Assembly (NCBI RefSeq): GCF_947499065.1 | Contig: NZ_CANMMT010000001.1 | Coordinates: 829,108 to 893,107, forward strand | DNA from: an uncultured Tenacibaculum sp. | Lineage (GTDB): Bacteria; Bacteroidota; Bacteroidia; Flavobacteriales; Flavobacteriaceae | Length of the DNA: 64,000 bases | Reading direction: 5' to 3' | Shown: one piece after another, positions 1 to 7,589 of the stretch | How positions within the stretch are numbered: position 1 is the first letter of the stretch | How the letters are laid out: every line of letters starts with the position of its first letter | Translations under genes and position numbers: made by a program | The notes under the pieces: model-generated | Seen by the model: the letters and a program-made list of their open reading frames with translations, nothing else | Databases searched by the model: none | Told to the model about the DNA's origin: nothing

Positions 1-1
1 C

Positions 2-352
2 TTAAAATTGCTTTTAAAAGGATTTGCTTTAAACTTTATTAATATAGGTGTTTTAGCAGGTTGGTTAGGTATTATTGTTGTAGTAGGACCAACGTTAGAT
101 ATGAACCCGACCTATATGTTTTGGTATTTTGCCACGGTAATATTGGGGTATGCTACTACCGATTTAGGGAAAATATTACTAGCTAAACAATTAAAAAGTA
201 AATTAACACCTCTAGTTATTTATAGAATAAAAAGAGGAATGGGAGTGTTATTAATCGTTTTTGGAGCGATTATAATGCTAAAAACTTTTATTCCTAAAGA
301 AAAGATGGATAGCTTATTACAAACAGTAGAAGAAACTACTAAAAACCAATAA
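2..352 (+). CDS. LysE-family transporter, C-terminal part (5' end outside window)
   Basis: The reading frame is open from the left edge of the window, so this is the 3' part of a longer gene. The visible 116 or so residues contain the pattern KGFALNFINIGVLAGWLG, which resembles the K-G-F-L-x-N-x-x-N-P segment of LysE/RhtB amino-acid exporters. Two or three further hydrophobic membrane segments follow and then a short charged tail. By family, such proteins export amino acids or related small molecules across the inner membrane; the substrate cannot be told here. A TTG at position 8 could be read as a start, but the frame continues upstream of it. The 3' end overlaps the end of the convergent mgtE gene by 14 bases. 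The family call is fairly sure and the function is not. Confidence 0.7.
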   Translation, partial: LKLLLKGFALNFINIGVLAGWLGIIVVVGPTLDMNPTYMFWYFATVILGYATTDLGKILLAKQLKSKLTPLVIYRIKRGMGVLLIVFGAIIMLKTFIPKEKMDSLLQTVEETTKNQ

Positions 353-1688
353 TCATTTTGGCTATCCAGAAATAAATAAGAATCCCAAAAATATCGTTAC
401 TTGTTGTAATAAAAGGTCCTGTAGCAATCGCAGGATCAATACCTCTTTTATTTAAAAATAAAGGAATAAAAGTTCCAATTAGTCCAGCAACTATAATTAC
501 TACAAAGAGAGATATTGAAATAGCACTTGCTATTTTATAGTCTTGTTCAGAAATAAAAACATATATAAATAGTAAAACAGCTAAGGCAAGTCCATTAATC
601 ATAGCTAATGATACTTCTTTTAATAACCTGTCTGTAATACTACCTTTTACATCGTCATTTGCTAAACCTTGTACAATAATTGCTGATGATTGTACTCCTA
701 CATTTCCAGCCATTGCAGCAATTAACGGAGTAAACATAAAAAGAATGGCATTTTCTTTAATAGCATCGTCAAAAAAGCCCATAATACCAGCAGCACCAAC
801 ACCTCCAAGAAGACCTAAGAATAGCCAAGGTAAACGAGCACGTGTTAATTCCCATATTGTATCATCAGCTTCAACATCTTGGGTAATACCAGCTGCTAAT
901 TGATAATCTTTATCGGCTTCTTCCTTAATAACGTCAACAATATCATCAATAGTAATTCTTCCTACTAAAATACCTAACTCGTCTACAACGGGTATCGCTT
1001 CTAAATCGTATTTACGCATAACGTTAGCAACATCTTCAGCTTCATCATTAACATTAACAAAGTCTAACTTAGGAATATATACATCGGCAATTTTAGCACG
1101 TGTAGAGGCCATTAATAAATCTTTCAATGATAAACGACCTTTTAGTTTACCACTATCGTCAACTACATATATAGAATGTACTCTGGTTACTTCTTCTGCT
1201 TGAACACGCATTTCTTTTACACAGCGTAAAACAGTCCAGTTTTCGTTAACTTTTACAAGTTCTTTTGCCATTAAACCACCAGCAGAATCTTCATCATATC
1301 GTAGTAATTCTACAATTTCTTTGGCGTGTTCTTCATCTTCAATCTCTTGCATTACTTCCTGCTTTCTTTTTTCAGGAAGTTCTCCAATTACATCGGCAGC
1401 ATCATCGGTGTCAAGTTCATCAATTTCTTCAGCAATTTCTTTTGCCGTAAGTTGTTGAAATATTTTTTCACGTACATCATCATCCACATCCATTAAAACT
1501 TCAGCGGTTGTTTCACTGTCTAATAAACGAATAATGTATAATGCCTCTTCAAAAGATAATTCATCTAAAACTTCTGCAATATCGGCGTGATGTATATCTG
1601 AGAAAAAACTGGAAAGCGCTGTGTCTTTCTGGTTTTTAATCAGTTCCTGTACGTTTTCTAAAAGATCTTTAGTAATTTCTAATGCCAT
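339..1688 (-). CDS. mgtE: Magnesium transporter MgtE
   Basis: This 449-residue protein has the full MgtE layout: an acidic, helical MgtE-N domain (residues about 1-125), two CBS domains (about 130-255) and five membrane helices in the last 170 residues. The conserved pore region ([15 protein letters not shown], then a [20 protein letters not shown] stretch) is present. By family, it is a Mg2+-selective channel in the inner membrane; the N and CBS domains close it when cytosolic Mg2+ is high. The length matches the family. The start codon lies inside the 3' end of rsmA on the same strand (20-base overlap), so the two genes are probably co-transcribed and translationally coupled. Confidence 0.95.
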   Translation of the reverse strand: MALEITKDLLENVQELIKNQKDTALSSFFSDIHHADIAEVLDELSFEEALYIIRLLDSETTAEVLMDVDDDVREKIFQQLTAKEIAEEIDELDTDDAADVIGELPEKRKQEVMQEIEDEEHAKEIVELLRYDEDSAGGLMAKELVKVNENWTVLRCVKEMRVQAEEVTRVHSIYVVDDSGKLKGRLSLKDLLMASTRAKIADVYIPKLDFVNVNDEAEDVANVMRKYDLEAIPVVDELGILVGRITIDDIVDVIKEEADKDYQLAAGITQDVEADDTIWELTRARLPWLFLGLLGGVGAAGIMGFFDDAIKENAILFMFTPLIAAMAGNVGVQSSAIIVQGLANDDVKGSITDRLLKEVSLAMINGLALAVLLFIYVFISEQDYKIASAISISLFVVIIVAGLIGTFIPLFLNKRGIDPAIATGPFITTSNDIFGILIYFWIAKMIIGF

Positions 1689-2481
1689 CGTTTGCGATTT
1701 TTGCCGTCAATTCAATGAATTTTTGTACCGATAATTGTTCGGGACGCATCGCAAAGATAGGGTCTTCTTTTAATGTATCCGAGAGATCGAAAGATTTTAA
1801 ACTAGAACGTAGCATTTTTCTTCGTTGATTAAATGCTGTTTTTACTACTCTAAAAAATAATTTCTCATCAACTGGAAGATTGTAGTCTTTTTTTCTAATT
1901 AACCGTATAACACCAGAATCTACTTTTGGTGGTGGATTAAAAACGGTAGGAGGGACTGTAAATAAATATTCAGCATCATAAAAAGCTTGTGTCAAAACGG
2001 ATAAAATCCCATAGGTTTTAGACCCTTCTTTTTCTGCTATTCGTAATGCTACTTCTTTTTGGAACATCCCAGAGAATTCTGGTACAAAATCTCTATTTTC
2101 AATTGCTTTAAAAACAATTTGTGAAGAAATGTTGTAAGGAAAGTTTCCAATAATGGCAATCTGCTCTTTATTGAAAGTATCAGTAATATTCTTTTTTAAA
2201 AAATCACCTTCAATAATGGTGAATTTTTCAGAAGAAGTATCTAGTTTAATATGTTCTAGAGGAAATGTTTCTTTTAGGTATTCTACCGATTCAGAATCTA
2301 ATTCCATTACCGTAACCTTAGGCTTTTTTTCTAATAAGTATTTTGTTAGAACTCCCATTCCAGGTCCTATTTCCAATACGTTATCATATCCATTTTCGGT
2401 TAACGAATCTGCTATTTTTTTTGCGATGTTTTCATCGGTTAAAAAATGCTGTCCTAAGTGTTTCTTTGCTCTTACGGTCAT
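1669..2481 (-). CDS. rsmA: 16S rRNA (adenine(1518)-N6/adenine(1519)-N6)-dimethyltransferase
   Basis: The protein has 270 residues. It begins [14 protein letters not shown], the hallmark N-terminus of RsmA/KsgA, followed by the SAM-binding motif [11 protein letters not shown] (about residues 36-46) and the catalytic NFPYNISS motif (about residues 112-119, NxPY type). By family, it dimethylates two adjacent adenines in the 3' hairpin of 16S rRNA during late assembly of the small subunit. Length and motif order are normal. It is the first gene of a two-gene unit with mgtE, whose start lies within its last codons. Loss of RsmA is known to give kasugamycin resistance. Confidence 0.97.
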   Translation of the reverse strand: MTVRAKKHLGQHFLTDENIAKKIADSLTENGYDNVLEIGPGMGVLTKYLLEKKPKVTVMELDSESVEYLKETFPLEHIKLDTSSEKFTIIEGDFLKKNITDTFNKEQIAIIGNFPYNISSQIVFKAIENRDFVPEFSGMFQKEVALRIAEKEGSKTYGILSVLTQAFYDAEYLFTVPPTVFNPPPKVDSGVIRLIRKKDYNLPVDEKLFFRVVKTAFNQRRKMLRSSLKSFDLSDTLKEDPIFAMRPEQLSVQKFIELTAKIANDGIRNY

Positions 2482-2548
2482 GTTCTAAGATAAAAAATTT
2501 AAGATTAAGAAGTATCTTTATTCTTATGTAACTGTAGTTTGTTTCTTT

Positions 2549-2878
2549 TTAGTTGCTAGATACAGTAGGGTAAAATTCGTTTATTACTTTTAGTTCAGTG
2601 CGGAAGGCTAGCATTTTATCAGCAAACTTTTTAAGACCATCTGAACGTAGTTTATCAGCATCGTGTTTGTAATAGTTTTCTAAATCTTCACGTGATTTAG
2701 CCGTGTATTGAATAGAGTAAGTTACTCCTCCCATTTCTTCTTTTACTAAAACTTGTGTCAACTTAGCGCTTAAAAAGCGTCCTGTTGCTAAAACTTCTGG
2801 TATATGGCTTTCAATCCAAGTTAACCATTCTGCATGAACACTTTCGTCAATATTTACTGTTACGTTATATATATACAT
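2549..2878 (-). CDS. DUF4286 family protein
   Basis: A 109-residue protein starting MYIYNVTVNIDES, with the pattern W-x-x-W-I-x-x-H-I-P-E-V-L-A-T-G near residue 20. This matches the small DUF4286 family that is widespread in Bacteroidota. The predicted fold is a ferredoxin-like alpha/beta dimeric barrel, similar to antibiotic-biosynthesis monooxygenase-type proteins. The function is unknown. There is no signal peptide or membrane segment, so it should be cytosolic. It lies 17 bases downstream of the TPR protein gene at 2896-4674 and is probably co-transcribed with it. Confidence 0.85.
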   Translation of the reverse strand: MYIYNVTVNIDESVHAEWLTWIESHIPEVLATGRFLSAKLTQVLVKEEMGGVTYSIQYTAKSREDLENYYKHDADKLRSDGLKKFADKMLAFRTELKVINEFYPTVSSN

Positions 2879-2895
2879 TGTTGTTTTCTATAAGA

Positions 2896-4674
2896 TTAGA
2901 TATTATCCCCTCTTAGTTTTCTGTATTTTTTACGAGCAGCAACTAAGTAGATGCTCGATGGATGGTCAAAAATAATCTTTTGATAGTATTCTTTAGCCTT
3001 TTCGGCATTATTTAATTCATTATTGTATAATTCACCCATTAAATAATATACATCATCAATATAAATTCCTTCTTTATCTAGGGCTATTATTTGGGTGTAA
3101 TTTGAAATAGCTTCATCGTATTTGTGCTGTTTTACAAGAAGCTCGGCCTGTTTAAACAAAGCTTCGTCTTCTATAGGTTGCCCTTTGTAGTTTTTGATAA
3201 TATCATTTAAAATAGCGATGGCTTCATTATCTTTATTCTGAAAAGCTAATAAATCTGCTTTAGCATATTCTTTTAAACCAGAAGGAATACTGTCTTTTGG
3301 TTGGTTATCAGAAATTGTTAAAAACAAATTAGCAGCATCGTTTGCTATAAGCTGGGTAGCAGAACCTTTTAAAACTTTTAATTGTGCTTTGGCCCATTTA
3401 AAATCGCTTTTGAAATATGATGTTTGGGCTACTTTAAAACGTGCATCTTGCCCTAGATAATGGTTTTTAAATTTTGTTTGTACTTGTGAAAAGTAAATAA
3501 GAGCTTTGTTAAACTTTCCAGTGTACACTAAAACCTCACCTAGTTTTAGTTTAATCAAGGCTTTTGATAACTTAGAGCCGGCAAAGTCCTTAGCTTTATT
3601 TAAAACATCTACAGCTTTTTCAGGATTGTTTTTGTTGAACGTTAAATAATTAGCATAAGCTACTTGAGTACGGAAAGTATTTTTATTAATTCCATACGTT
3701 GCAAATATGTCATCAAAACGTGCTTCTACATCTGGTTCTTTGGTCTCAATAGCTATTTTTAAATTGTTATTAATAGCATTAAACTTATCTCTTGGATAAC
3801 TAGTTTTTTCAATAATTAGGTCAAAACATTCCTTAGCAGTCTCATATTCTTTATTCTCTAAAGCAATTTTTCCTAGCTGATTAATTCTACCCAAGTTATC
3901 AGGGTCTCTAGCTAATAACGCTTTTAATTGGATAAGAGCTTTTGAGTATTGTTTTTGTTTAATGAATAACCATGCTAATAAATCGTTCCATATGTTTTTA
4001 GGATTGCTTATTGATTTTCTTAACAGTGCTTTTTTAAATAAGTTGTTGTTTTCATTTTCAGCATCATCATTAATATATCTGCTAGTATAACGTTTTACGT
4101 TATTCAGATAGCTTTCGTTTTTATCAACTAAATCTACATAGGATTCAAACATTTTAGGGTAATCTCCTTTTTCACCATGGATTTGTGCTAATTGGAATCC
4201 ATAATTAGCTTGTGGGTGTTTTTCCATGGTTTTGGTATATGCTTCAATAGCAAAGTCTAGTTTGTTGTAGTTTTTAAATAAACTAGCAATAACACTACCG
4301 TAATTTCCTTTTTTGTTTAATGAATTAAGTGCTTTTTGATAATACTTATTGGCTTCTGAATCGTTTTGTTGACGTTCGTAGTTATATCCTATGATAACAT
4401 TTAGATACGCTAAGTTAGGTCTCTGTTTTATTTTTTGTGTTAATAGGTTTTCGGCAACTAAAAACTGTTCGGTTTCTTGATAAGAAGTAATAAGTCTCTT
4501 TAGATAGGTTGTATTATAGGGACTCTTATCATATAATTTTTTATAAAGTTGAATAGCTTTTTCGTATTCATTATTTCTAAAATAATTTTCAGCAATAATA
4601 AATTCGTTCTGTTGCGAATAACAGAACAGGTTAATAATAAGGAAATTAAATAGAATAAATGTTTTTTTCATCAA
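2896..4674 (-). CDS. Tetratricopeptide-repeat protein, exported
   Basis: This 592-residue protein has a signal peptide (MMKKTFILFNFLIINLFCYSQ, with Q after the likely cut) and then many TPR-type helical pairs over the whole length, for example around residues 23-130, 240-300 and 480-580. The C-terminal repeats (A-x-x-x-Y-x-x-I-I-x-D-H-P-S-S-I-Y-x-x-x-A-R) resemble the BamD/YbgF type found in periplasmic scaffolds. By inference it is a periplasmic or outer-membrane-associated scaffold, partner unknown. The DUF4286 gene follows it closely. It starts with two consecutive Met codons, so the exact start is uncertain by one residue. Confidence 0.85.
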   Translation of the reverse strand: MMKKTFILFNFLIINLFCYSQQNEFIIAENYFRNNEYEKAIQLYKKLYDKSPYNTTYLKRLITSYQETEQFLVAENLLTQKIKQRPNLAYLNVIIGYNYERQQNDSEANKYYQKALNSLNKKGNYGSVIASLFKNYNKLDFAIEAYTKTMEKHPQANYGFQLAQIHGEKGDYPKMFESYVDLVDKNESYLNNVKRYTSRYINDDAENENNNLFKKALLRKSISNPKNIWNDLLAWLFIKQKQYSKALIQLKALLARDPDNLGRINQLGKIALENKEYETAKECFDLIIEKTSYPRDKFNAINNNLKIAIETKEPDVEARFDDIFATYGINKNTFRTQVAYANYLTFNKNNPEKAVDVLNKAKDFAGSKLSKALIKLKLGEVLVYTGKFNKALIYFSQVQTKFKNHYLGQDARFKVAQTSYFKSDFKWAKAQLKVLKGSATQLIANDAANLFLTISDNQPKDSIPSGLKEYAKADLLAFQNKDNEAIAILNDIIKNYKGQPIEDEALFKQAELLVKQHKYDEAISNYTQIIALDKEGIYIDDVYYLMGELYNNELNNAEKAKEYYQKIIFDHPSSIYLVAARKKYRKLRGDNI

Positions 4675-4744
4675 TCAAAAATACAGAAGAAAATTGTTAA
4701 ATTAATATTAAAACACACCCTTTTTTTAAAAGGAACGCAACATT

Positions 4745-4760
4745 TTGGCACGAACTTTGT
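4745..4760 (+). promoter_or_regulatory. Possible sigma-54 (-24/-12) promoter
   Basis: The sequence TTGGCACGAACTTTGT matches the sigma-54 consensus TGGCACG-N4-TTGC except for the last base (T for C). The GG at 4747-4748 and the G at 4759 have the required ten-base spacing. A start site near 4771 would give a leader of about 20 bases before the small gene at 4793. No TAnnTTTG box is seen here, unlike most other genes in the window. No rpoN gene or enhancer-binding protein is visible, so this is a sequence match only. Confidence 0.45.
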
Positions 4761-4792
4761 TTTATTGTTAGCGTAACTAAACATCGAATACT

Positions 4793-4936
4793 ATGAAGAA
4801 TTTAAATACGCAATATAACTTAGCAAAGAGTAGAGCAGATGAATTTATGAGAAGAGGACAAATAACTCAGTATTTTGAAGCTTTATTGGAAATGAATAAA
4901 TATAAGAGATTAATGGTAGCCGTAGTTGCTAACTAA
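4793..4936 (+). CDS. Small conserved-looking basic protein (47 residues)
   Basis: An ATG-to-TAA frame of 47 codons encodes MKNLNTQYNLAKSR, then a compact amphipathic helix region (DEFMRRGQITQYFEALLEMNKYKR) and a short hydrophobic end (LMVAVVAN). It is the only sensible frame in the 361-base gap between the TPR gene and serS. It has a plausible promoter upstream and a strong terminator just downstream, so it looks like a real single-gene unit. Similar small proteins seem familiar from other flavobacteria, but no function is known to me. It may be a small helical regulator or a stress-related peptide; this is not shown by the sequence. Confidence 0.65.
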   Translation: MKNLNTQYNLAKSRADEFMRRGQITQYFEALLEMNKYKRLMVAVVAN

Positions 4937-4970
4937 TTATAAAAAATAGTTCATTATTAAGGGGTGAATT

Positions 4971-5015
4971 AAAAAAAAGAACCAAGCATCTTAATTGAAG
5001 CATTGGTTCTTTTTA
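4971..5015. terminator. Bidirectional rho-independent terminator
   Basis: Arms AGAACCAA (4978-4985) and TTGGTTCT (5003-5010) are flanked by an A-run on the left and a T-run on the right. The structure can therefore end both the small plus-strand gene and the minus-strand serS. Confidence 0.8.
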
Positions 5016-5035
5016 CATTTTTATAATGAAATTAT

Positions 5036-6310
5036 TTAGTCAATTTTATCAAAACCACAATAAGGAATTAATACTTCAGGTATGTTAATTCCATCCTCAG
5101 TTTGATAGTTCTCTAAAATTCCAGCTAATACTCTAGGTAAAGCTAAAGAACTTCCGTTTAAGGTATGAACTAACTGACTTTTTCCTTCTTTATTTTTGAA
5201 TCGTAATTTTAAACGATTTGCTTGATACGTTTCAAAGTTTGAAGCTGAACTAATTTCTAACCAACGCTCTTGAGCTGTAGAATATAATTCAAAATCGAAT
5301 GTTAAAGCAGAAACAAATCCAGTATCTCCACCACATAAACGTAAAATACGGTATGGCAACTTTAATTCACGTAAAATACCTTTAATGTGTTCTACCATTT
5401 CGTTTAAAGCATTGTAAGAGTTATCAGGATGTTCGATTCTTACAATTTCTACTTTGTCAAACTGGTGTAATCTGTTTAATCCACGTACATGTGCTCCATA
5501 ACTTCCAGCTTCTCTACGGAAACATGGTGTGTAACCTGTATATTGAATAGGTAAATCATTTTCTTTTACTAAATCATTTCTATGAATATTAGTAATAGGA
5601 ACTTCCGCTGTTGGAATTAAATATAAATCATCTCCAGTTACATGATACATTTGTCCTTCTTTATCTGGAAGTTGACCAGTACCAATACCAGAAGCTTCAT
5701 TTACTAAATGAGGAACTTGAACTTCGCTATAACCTGCAGCAATATTTTTATCTAAAAAATAATTGATTAAGGCACGTTGTAAACGAGCTCCCTTTCCTTT
5801 GTAAACAGGAAAACCAGCTCCAGTAATTTTTGAACCTAAATCAAAATCGATGATATCATATTTTTTAGCTAATTCCCAGTGAGGTAAAGCTTTTTCACCT
5901 AAATCAGGAATAGTACCTTCGCTAAAAATAGTTTCATTATCCTCTTCATTTTTCCCAGCTTTCACAGATGCGTGAGGCACGTTAGGAATTTGGTATAATA
6001 AATCTTGTAATTTGTTAGAAGCAATACTTAATTCTTCGGTTAATTGCTTAGATTTCTCTTTTAATTCACCTGTTTTTTCTTTTAATAAGTTTGCTTTTTC
6101 AATTTCACCAGACTTAAAAAGACCTCCAATTTCTTTGGATATTTTGTTAGATTCAGCTAATGTATTATCTAAAGAAACTTGAGTAGCTCTACGAGCTTCA
6201 TCAGTAGTTAATACTTCATTAATAATTGCTTCGGCATTTTCAAAACTACGTTTTGCTAATCCGTCTAAAACAGTTTGTTTGTTTTCTCTAATAAACTGAA
6301 CCTGTAACAT
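5036..6310 (-). CDS. serS: Seryl-tRNA synthetase
   Basis: A 424-residue class II synthetase of normal length. An N-terminal antiparallel coiled coil (about residues 25-105) binds the long variable arm of tRNA-Ser. The catalytic core follows, with motif 2 around TPCFRREAGSYG and motif 3 around NGSSLALPRVLAGILENYQ. The zinc-free T-A-E-V-P-I-T motif is visible near the middle. It charges tRNA-Ser, and tRNA-Sec where present, in the cytosol. It is transcribed alone, from a consensus -7 box 24 bases upstream of the ATG. Confidence 0.98.
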   Translation of the reverse strand: MLQVQFIRENKQTVLDGLAKRSFENAEAIINEVLTTDEARRATQVSLDNTLAESNKISKEIGGLFKSGEIEKANLLKEKTGELKEKSKQLTEELSIASNKLQDLLYQIPNVPHASVKAGKNEEDNETIFSEGTIPDLGEKALPHWELAKKYDIIDFDLGSKITGAGFPVYKGKGARLQRALINYFLDKNIAAGYSEVQVPHLVNEASGIGTGQLPDKEGQMYHVTGDDLYLIPTAEVPITNIHRNDLVKENDLPIQYTGYTPCFRREAGSYGAHVRGLNRLHQFDKVEIVRIEHPDNSYNALNEMVEHIKGILRELKLPYRILRLCGGDTGFVSALTFDFELYSTAQERWLEISSASNFETYQANRLKLRFKNKEGKSQLVHTLNGSSLALPRVLAGILENYQTEDGINIPEVLIPYCGFDKID

Positions 6311-6333
6311 CTTTTTTTAATTTTTAAGAACCG

Positions 6334-6341
6334 CAAAGATA
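6334..6341 (-). promoter_or_regulatory. Bacteroidota -7 promoter box of serS
   Basis: Reading TATCTTTG on the minus strand, this is an exact match to TAnnTTTG, 24-31 bases before the serS ATG. Confidence 0.65.
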
Positions 6342-6456
6342 TAAGAAGCTACAGACTTAAACAATGGTGATTGCTTACTAAATAGTTTTTTACGTATTAA
6401 GTTTTAGAATTCTATTTAAGAATAAATAAAAAAGACTTTGTTAGAACTCTATTTTG

Positions 6457-7398
6457 TTAACTTAAATTGGTAATTGTATTGATATAGTTTAAAGAGTTTT
6501 CTTTGTCTGTTTTAAGTTGAATAATTAATTCATCAACAGAATTAAACTTATGCTCGTCTCGTAAAAAATAAAGTAACTCGATGGTTAATTCCTTTTGATA
6601 TAAATCTTGGTTAAAATCGAAAAAATGAACTTCAATAGTTTGGTGTTCTCCGTTAACTGTGGGTCTATTACCAATGTTCATCATGCCAAAAACTGTATTG
6701 TTATTAATCGTAGATTTTACAACATATACTCCAGTTTTAGGAACTAGTTTATAGGTTTCAGCAATATCAATATTAGCAGTAGGAAAACCAATTTTACCGC
6801 CAAGTTGTTTTCCGTTCACAACAATACCAGTTATAGAAAATGGATATCCTAAATACTTGTTTGCAGTTTTTAATTCACCACTAGCTAGTGCTTTTCTAAT
6901 TTTAGTTGAGCTTACAGAAACTTCATCAATATCTTGAGCTAGAATTTCTTGTACTGTAAAATCATATAAATGAGAATATTCAGTTAATTGTTCAATATTC
7001 CCCTCTCTATTTTTTCCAAAATGATGGTCGTAACCAATAATTAATTTTGAAGTATTGAGTTGATTAACTAAGATATCACGAACAAAATCTAATGCAGTAA
7101 GTCTAGAAAATTCTTTGCTAAAAGGATGGATGATTAAGTAGTCTAACCCTAAGTTTTCCAAGTGTTTGGCACGTTCATCAATCGTGTTGATAAGTTTTAT
7201 GGAAACATCTTTTTGCAACACCATTCTAGGGTGAGGAAAAAAAGTTAATAAAACTGATTTTTTATTAGATGATTTTGCTTCATCAATCAATTCCTGTATA
7301 ATTTTTTGATGACCAATATGAACACCATCAAAAGTACCAATAGTAACTATTGATTTCTGAGTTGGTTTAAAATCGAAAATGGAGTGAATAATTTCCAA
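6457..7398 (-). CDS. ribF: Bifunctional riboflavin kinase / FAD synthetase
   Basis: About 313 residues. An N-terminal FAD-synthetase nucleotidyltransferase domain carries GTFDGVHIGHQKI and, further on, SSTKIRKAL (KMSKS-like). A C-terminal flavokinase domain carries the GKQLGGKIGFPTANI motif. It converts riboflavin to FMN and FMN to FAD. The longest frame starts at a TTG at 7419, but that codon lies inside a perfect promoter box (7417-7424). The TTG at 7396-7398 gives the family-like N-terminus M-E-I-I-H-S and is the better start. Both candidates are TTG, and no ATG is available nearby. Confidence 0.93.
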   Translation of the reverse strand: MEIIHSIFDFKPTQKSIVTIGTFDGVHIGHQKIIQELIDEAKSSNKKSVLLTFFPHPRMVLQKDVSIKLINTIDERAKHLENLGLDYLIIHPFSKEFSRLTALDFVRDILVNQLNTSKLIIGYDHHFGKNREGNIEQLTEYSHLYDFTVQEILAQDIDEVSVSSTKIRKALASGELKTANKYLGYPFSITGIVVNGKQLGGKIGFPTANIDIAETYKLVPKTGVYVVKSTINNNTVFGMMNIGNRPTVNGEHQTIEVHFFDFNQDLYQKELTIELLYFLRDEHKFNSVDELIIQLKTDKENSLNYINTITNLS

Positions 7399-7416
7399 GA
7401 TAAGAACAAATTTATG

Positions 7417-7424
7417 CAAAAATA
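7417..7424 (-). promoter_or_regulatory. Bacteroidota -7 promoter box of ribF
   Basis: TATTTTTG on the minus strand exactly matches TAnnTTTG. It overlaps the upstream TTG candidate start, so transcription should begin downstream of it; this decides for the start at 7398. Confidence 0.6.
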
Positions 7425-7589
7425 CAATTTGTAAAAGAGGATAAGTAATGTTCGTTAAATAAAGTTACAAAAATGTCAATTTAACAAAACAAACCCCTCA
7501 AAAACACTATAGTGATAAAATAAAGGATAAATTTTTACAAATAAAAAAAAATCGTATTTTGCGCTACAGTTAACAAATTATTATACATT

